From assembly GCA_029261905.1 (NCBI GenBank), contig JAJDAM010000563.1:1-6674 (forward strand): a DNA stretch of 6,674 bases, read 5' to 3'. Positions 4,301 to 6,674 of this stretch are shown here, piece by piece; positions within the stretch are counted from its first letter, which is position 1; the number at the start of each line of letters is the position of its first letter. The notes under the pieces are model-generated. The model saw only the letters and a list, made by a program, of their open reading frames with translations. It did no database searches and had not been told where the DNA came from. Both the position numbers and the translations under genes were made by a program. Source of the stretch: Deltaproteobacteria bacterium (GTDB lineage Bacteria; Myxococcota_A; UBA9160; SMWR01).

Positions 4301-6429
4301 TCGACCGCAGCTTCCGGCCGCCGGAGCGGTTGACGATCCGCTGCTACGACCCGAGCGGCGGCGCGGACACTCCCTGCATTCTGGACGAAGACCGCACGAT
4401 CGAGGTCGAGCTCGAAGCGCGCGACCCCGATGGCATCGTCGGATTCGGTGGCCTCGACACGCTCGACTACGAGTTCGTCGAGCTTCCTGAAAACGGAACG
4501 CTCGAGCTGATCTCGTCGAACGCGGGGCTCGCCCGCTATCGCTTTACACCCGATCGCGACTACAACGGGCTGCAGACTCTCCGTTACCGCGTTTCGGACG
4601 GCGAGTTCGAGGTGAACTCCGAATCGCTGTCACTCACCGTGCTGCCAGTGAACGACGACCCGGTCTTTCGGATGACGCAGGCGACGGCCAGTCGCGGTTT
4701 CGGCTCGCAGATTCGCGTCGAGATCAGCGACGTCGACGCTGACCCGAGCGAGCGGCTGCCCGACAACATCGAGTTTCTGTGGGGCACGTCGATCGTCGAG
4801 ACGCCGGGCGAGCTCGTCGAGCTGCCGAGCGGCGAATTCGAGATGACCGGCCCGATCATCACGATGATCGATGCCGGCCGACACCAGGTACAAGCGGCGC
4901 CGGTCTTCCCGAACGCTGCCACCGAGGCGCTCGCGGTTCGCTGGTCCTACGTACCCGACGGAATTCACGATGGTGCCGAACGCGTGGTGAGCCTCGGAAA
5001 CGTCGCGGTGGTAGAGACGAGCCAGCTCGGCCTTTCGATCGAGCCCGATCGCCACGATCCGGCCTCTGGTGAATTCGTGACCTTCGAGGTAGTGGCGAAC
5101 AATCCGGTGCCGGAGGGTTGGGCCGGTTACACCGCGCAGGATCTGCGCCTCGTACTCCAATTGCCGGCCGACATCTCGCCGCCGGCCGTCAGCAGCCCCT
5201 GCTCTCCGGCGGGTCCTCGCCGAATCGAGTGCACGTTGGACTCGCTCGCACCGGGGGAGGAGATGCGATGGTCGTTCCCGTCACGCATCGTGCCGGAGGG
5301 CTTCGCGCCGGTCGAGATCGTGCACGCCAGTGTGCGCGCGACCGACCCGGGTGGCGAGCGTGAGGTGATGGTGATGGCCATGCTGCTGCCGGTGCGCACC
5401 GACACCGACGCGGATGGGCTCCCCGATGAATGGGAGCGCGCCTTTGGTCTGAACGTCGGAAGCGACGACAGCCAGCGCGATCCCGATATCGATGGGCTCG
5501 CCAACACGGACGAATACCTGGCAGGAACGAATCCGCTCCTCGCGGATACCGATGGCGACGGCCTGGGCGATACCCGCGAAGTGGAGAGCCTGCGGACGGA
5601 CCCGACGAGTGCCGACAGCGACGAGGACGGACTACTCGACGGCTACGAAGTGGCGAACGGGTTCGATCCGCGTCGCGACGATGCGGGAAGCGATCCGGAC
5701 GACGACGGCGTCAGCAACCGGATCGAGCAGCGCAACGGAACCGATCCCCGCTTCGCGGACTCCGACGGCGACGGCATCGATGACGGCCTCGAGCTCGTCG
5801 CGCAGGGTTTCGTCGCGGTGACCGGCGGGTTCACCAGCGTGCGCTTCGATCCGCTTGCTCTCGAGGCCGCGCAGCTGACGGTGGAAAGCACGTCGGTCGA
5901 GGTCGAGGTGCCAGGTGCACTGGGCGAGCAGTCGATCGCGTTCCCGATCAATGATCGCGACTGGACCGGGCCGGGCGTCGCGACGACCTTCCTGTACTCG
6001 CCGGACGATTTTTTCGGCAGTCTCGGCGGGGCCGTGGGGCACGTAGGCCTGGTGAACGGTCGCGACGGTTTCGGGCAGAGCGCGAAGGTGGGCGACTTTG
6101 CGCTCCACTTCGATCCAGCGCGCGTCGGCGGAAATCGCAGCGGCTTCTTTCTCGAGAGCCTGACGGGAATCGAAGGACCCTCCTTCGACCTGTCGAGCAC
6201 TGGCACCGCCAGCGCGTCAGCCGAAGGGGTCGTCTTCGATACCCGGCTGCTGCTGGCCTCCGAACTCGCCATCGAACTCGGCCAGCTGGCTGCCGCCGGA
6301 AGCGACGTCGGCGACATTCTCGTTCAGGCCGTCCCCGAACCCTGCACGCCGCTGCTCGGAATCGCAGCGCTTGGCGTTGTGGGCGCCCTGCGGCGTTATC
6401 GAAGTGGTGTGCGCGTGCGGATGCGGTGA
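1228..6429 (+). CDS. Giant mosaic surface protein: HYR, cadherin-like, nested NHL-type propeller, TSP3 repeats, PEP-CTERM anchor
   Basis: The gene encodes 1733 residues and ends at TGA 6427-6429. The start was chosen for the GGAGGAG site and the signal peptide. Domains in order: signal peptide 1-44; unrecognised N-terminal region 45-282; two HYR-like domains 283-374 and 375-457; first half of a cadherin-like domain 460-530; inserted propeller with six recognisable blade motifs at 595-955; second half of the cadherin-like domain 982-1026; a complete cadherin-like domain 1032-1140; divergent region 1145-1266; DUF11-like domain 1267-1386; six TSP3 calcium repeats 1392-1524; passenger region 1525-1701; PEP-CTERM signal 1702-1733. 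No catalytic motif is visible. Such mosaics are typically exported structural or adhesive proteins of the cell surface or biofilm matrix; the ligand is unknown. The frame is intact throughout. Export, sorting and TSP3 calls are strong; the exact role is unknown. No exosortase or polysaccharide gene lies in the window. Confidence 0.93.
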   Translation: MNPSNHPSIARAARIHDRRIHFAAWLGLVACMVFGAPQDARSVAFTATPDENLELGIAIGALFGALDAGVILGFVPVYPVSLIGELIEIETNIALKLTPPIFEAPPDRNIMPDGCGIEFTLPQTRDDYEEWFGFIEIDPLTTDWGMLGSPSVFHQNTQVVVGVTGSGLQPGLVTLNEGVHEFEWVAGSQYSILFDSVVPNVLLFSSLLSEIKYASAVAAKAAGASARRAGRLRRGVTEAFGGAFENAGLRAIEYRVDEDNDGGIFSTFTTAENRATQTITVFDTHSPVLAGPAGPGTPIEATDLGGVRFSRAQQDLQSRFQATDFCNKSVTLRSNAPQILPVGTTQILWTGRDGGLYAPGVPDFDSYLQAVVVVDTVPPLLMPPDGQVHELPLGVDSLSLSSIDLGLARVIDVADPEPLVVHEGPPVLPVGMRHRIRWTATDASNNTSSRPQWLTVKREGTNTTPTALPTQGTTETAVPIDLRLEGIDVDALLTTLPGEGGQSDVSVELVDPLGFEIVDRPDHGEFIGPLRPVFIEDFRLTPLGETEIEGVRTSPLGALAEAFQQVAPGARDAWVQNVGCPAFDGAFPVDMVHLPTYVHVTDEGEYLVRDQFYSCVEEDPGFEARREARISRWSDEREFLGHARLDDAYDRAELALGTHRDVFSADRNGDFWWIADELSFGGTSFTVHRLSSDFSEFDEPVFFGIGEQEGLATGRFLRQAHAEGELLYVHDTRGVFVVDRRDNELLGRLKVEGEEFFIPRLGGFFGVPCATPQVPGDIGDFLATDSSGALYVSDECGARIHKFEASRLTPNGEFEPGDYVGWMGRCSANVPPFSSCDEDLGVSKGFRCTDSICLRDQGRAGDQPGQFASPGHINFDPNDQLYVADTQNFRVQRFGVDGTFSGQARSTGTGINQGDASGFVLGNFGPPRAVSVNSTSFFVLESTPEQGDFFLHSFDGLPFRPIEVAVGSREDVDRDGFEDNAVLVRYVPRFDFPNSLGATTAVDTFSYRVSDGLADSSPATVSIAVDRSFRPPERLTIRCYDPSGGADTPCILDEDRTIEVELEARDPDGIVGFGGLDTLDYEFVELPENGTLELISSNAGLARYRFTPDRDYNGLQTLRYRVSDGEFEVNSESLSLTVLPVNDDPVFRMTQATASRGFGSQIRVEISDVDADPSERLPDNIEFLWGTSIVETPGELVELPSGEFEMTGPIITMIDAGRHQVQAAPVFPNAATEALAVRWSYVPDGIHDGAERVVSLGNVAVVETSQLGLSIEPDRHDPASGEFVTFEVVANNPVPEGWAGYTAQDLRLVLQLPADISPPAVSSPCSPAGPRRIECTLDSLAPGEEMRWSFPSRIVPEGFAPVEIVHASVRATDPGGEREVMVMAMLLPVRTDTDADGLPDEWERAFGLNVGSDDSQRDPDIDGLANTDEYLAGTNPLLADTDGDGLGDTREVESLRTDPTSADSDEDGLLDGYEVANGFDPRRDDAGSDPDDDGVSNRIEQRNGTDPRFADSDGDGIDDGLELVAQGFVAVTGGFTSVRFDPLALEAAQLTVESTSVEVEVPGALGEQSIAFPINDRDWTGPGVATTFLYSPDDFFGSLGGAVGHVGLVNGRDGFGQSAKVGDFALHFDPARVGGNRSGFFLESLTGIEGPSFDLSSTGTASASAEGVVFDTRLLLASELAIELGQLAAAGSDVGDILVQAVPEPCTPLLGIAALGVVGALRRYRSGVRVRMR
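2074..2598 (+). other. Two tandem HYR-like beta-sandwich domains
   Basis: Residues 283-374 and 375-457 each open with a D-T-x-x-P linker (DTHSPVL, DTVPPLL) and close with the HYR-type strand pattern: ILPVGTTQILWTGRD in the first and VLPVGMRHRIRWTATDASNN in the second. HYR domains are immunoglobulin-like modules of extracellular adhesion proteins. The first keeps the A-T-D-x-C segment (ATDFCNKSV); the second is more divergent (VIDVADPEPLVV). Assignment is by motif recognition. Confidence 0.7.
2605..2817 (+). other. First half of a split cadherin-like (Big_9-type) domain
   Basis: Residues 460-530 resemble the opening of bacterial tandem cadherin-like domains: an N-x-x-P-T-A linker, the strand TAVPIDLRLEGID, then DPLGFEIVDRPDHGEFIGPL, the counterpart of the usual DPLTYxIVxxPxHGxLxG. 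The expected next strand (xYTPxxxFxGxDxFxYxVSDG) does not follow. It appears about 450 residues later, after the propeller. Taken alone the segment would be an incomplete domain. Confidence 0.6.
3010..4092 (+). other. NHL-like beta-propeller region, apparently six blades
   Basis: Residues 595-955 contain six segments of the pattern hydrophobic strand, D/N-G turn, L-Y-V-x-D, then a strand. They begin near 595 (TDEGEYLVRD), 661 (DRNGDFWWIAD), 715 (AEGELLYVHD), 776 (SSGALYVSD), 865 (NDQLYVADTQNFRVQRF) and 928 (NSTSFFVLES). Blade five is a clear NHL repeat, with GQFASPGHI leading into it. Blades one to three are more divergent. Six blades is a usual number for a closed propeller. Such propellers in exported proteins bind proteins or sugars; the ligand is unknown. 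A four-cysteine insert lies between blades four and five. Confidence 0.65.
4171..4305 (+). other. Second half of the split cadherin-like domain
   Basis: Residues 982-1026 supply what the segment at 460-530 lacks: LVRYVPRFDFPNSLG, then DTFSYRVSDG at 1003-1012, then a last strand ATVSIAVD. This is the standard C-terminal half of a cadherin-like tandem repeat. It has no first half of its own, because the residues before it belong to propeller blade six and to a DxDxDG loop at 971-979. Confidence 0.65.
4321..4647 (+). other. Complete cadherin-like (Big_9-type) domain
   Basis: Residues 1032-1140 hold all expected elements without interruption: an ILDEDRTIEVELEARDPDG opening, FVELPENGTLELI, YRFTPDRDYNGLQTLRYRVSDG, and the typical exit linker PVNDDPVF. 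It serves as an internal reference for the order of strands in the split copy just before it. Domains of this type are stalk or adhesion modules in exported proteins. Confidence 0.75.
5026..5385 (+). other. DUF11-like beta-sandwich domain
   Basis: Residues 1267-1386 begin LGLSIEPDRHDPASGEFVTF and contain the DUF11 hallmarks: VVANNPVPEG, a strand DLRLVLQLPADI, a cysteine pair around SSPC and IECTL, then SLAPGEEMRWSF. DUF11 modules are repeated spacers in bacterial cell-surface proteins. The match is by pattern only. Confidence 0.6.
5401..5799 (+). repeat. Six thrombospondin type 3-like calcium-binding repeats
   Basis: D-x-D-x-D-G loops begin at residues 1392, 1418, 1440, 1463, 1489 and 1511 (for example DTDGDGLGD and DSDGDGIDD). 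The spacings are 26, 22, 23, 26 and 22 residues, so repeats 1-3 and 4-6 form two units offset by exactly 71 residues (213 nt) that align without gaps. TSP3 repeats bind calcium through the aspartates and act as rigid spacers. Here they hold the upper domains away from the anchor. Confidence 0.9.
5800..6330 (+). other. Membrane-proximal passenger region of PEP-CTERM type
   Basis: Residues 1525-1701 follow the calcium repeats directly. They resemble the beta-rich passenger region of many small PEP-CTERM proteins: DFALHFDPARVGGNRSGFF, SFDLSSTGTASASAEG, and LLLASELAIELGQL just before the anchor. This is family-level recognition from memory. No catalytic residues can be pointed to. A PEP-CTERM protein body therefore seems to have been fused to a long adhesive stalk. 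Confidence 0.45.
6331..6426 (+). other. PEP-CTERM sorting signal
   Basis: Residues 1702-1733 read V-P-E-P-C, then a hydrophobic segment (PLLGIAALGVVGAL), then an arginine-rich end starting RRYR. This is the tripartite PEP-CTERM signal recognised by an exosortase (EpsH family), which processes the protein at the membrane. The basic tail is 12 residues, longer than the few residues usual after the hydrophobic segment, and the residue after P-E-P is cysteine where Ala, Ser or Thr is more common. Confidence 0.9.
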
Positions 6430-6488
6430 AGCAGATGAAGAGGTCAACTTCGGCGTCACCAATTACTACATGGCACTCACTTCTCAGG

Positions 6489-6674
6489 TTAGATCGTGCT
6501 GGCGTTTCTGGCGGCTGTGTGCGGGTGGCGCAATCCTGAGAAGGCGGCGCGAACCAAATCGGTGAGCCTCGGTGCTTCACCATTGGGCGGTATCGGATCG
6601 TATGATGGCGGCTCGGAGATTCCGAGGTGCTTGCGAACGTCGTTGATCGGCCAACTCATCATGCTCTCCCAATC
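6489..6674 (-). CDS. Possible 3' end of a minus-strand gene, hypothetical
   Basis: On the minus strand a frame is open from the window edge to a TAA at 6491-6489. Two adjacent ATGs (6662 and 6659) would give up to 57 residues starting MMSWPINDVRKHLG, and a GGGAGAG lies just before them; however, the frame is open beyond them to the edge, so the gene could start outside. Third positions are about 70 percent G or C by hand count, which is only mildly coding-like for this genome. No family is recognised. It would converge with the surface-protein gene, leaving 59 nt between the two stops. Nothing else is seen in 6430-6674. Confidence 0.3.
   Translation of the reverse strand, partial: DWESMMSWPINDVRKHLGISEPPSYDPIPPNGEAPRLTDLVRAAFSGLRHPHTAARNASTI

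Noticed and set aside
5401..5799. Short regular DNA repeats that might suggest a CRISPR or satellite array
   Set aside because: The periodicity follows codons for the TSP3 calcium loops; the DNA copies are diverged and have no uniform repeat or spacer.
6480..6543. 9-bp inverted repeat CTTCTCAGG / CCTGAGAAG around a 46-nt spacer after the surface gene
   Set aside because: With this arm length and spacing about one such pair is expected by chance in a window of this size. The loop is long and there is no T-run, so it is not a credible terminator or element end.
6371..6565. Small plus-strand frame overlapping the end of the surface-protein gene
   Set aside because: It begins inside the PEP-CTERM coding region in another frame, has no ribosome site of note and no recognisable sequence.

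Overview
This GC-rich window, whose codons mostly end in G or C, looks like chromosome of an environmental Gram-negative bacterium that carries the exosortase/PEP-CTERM surface-sorting system. The PEP-CTERM tail and the class III cyclase-type TPR protein would suit a deltaproteobacterial, myxobacterial or similar high-GC lineage. That placement is inference; nothing in the window fixes the taxon.

Layout. (1) Nt 2-1084, plus strand: 3' part of a gene for a FlgO/TolB-like plus TPR protein, the type usually attached to class III adenylate/guanylate cyclase domains or other regulators; its start lies outside the window. (2) Nt 1085-1227: a 143-nt intergenic region with a perfect 16-bp palindrome, a short direct repeat and a good ribosome binding site. 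(3) Nt 1228-6429, plus strand: one very large gene for a 1733-residue secreted, mosaic surface protein. In order it has a signal peptide, an unrecognised N-terminal region, two HYR-like beta-sandwiches, the first half of a cadherin-like (Big_9-type) domain, an apparent six-bladed NHL-like beta-propeller, the second half of the same cadherin-like domain, a second complete cadherin-like domain, a divergent region, a DUF11-like domain, six calcium-type TSP3 repeats, a PEP-CTERM-type passenger region and a C-terminal PEP-CTERM anchor. (4) Nt 6430-6674: a short 3' flank with a possible, weakly supported end of a minus-strand gene.

The surface protein is the main item. Its most unusual property is that the beta-propeller seems to be nested inside a cadherin-like domain rather than placed beside it. 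A four-cysteine insert sits within the propeller, and isolated DxDxDG loops outside the TSP3 array suggest further calcium sites. The protein is probably displayed on the cell surface or built into an extracellular matrix, with the anchor processed by an exosortase encoded elsewhere. The upstream TPR protein is likely an independent signalling gene: the 143-nt gap and the palindrome suggest separate transcription, and no functional link can be shown. No RNA gene, CRISPR array, insertion sequence or phage gene was found.
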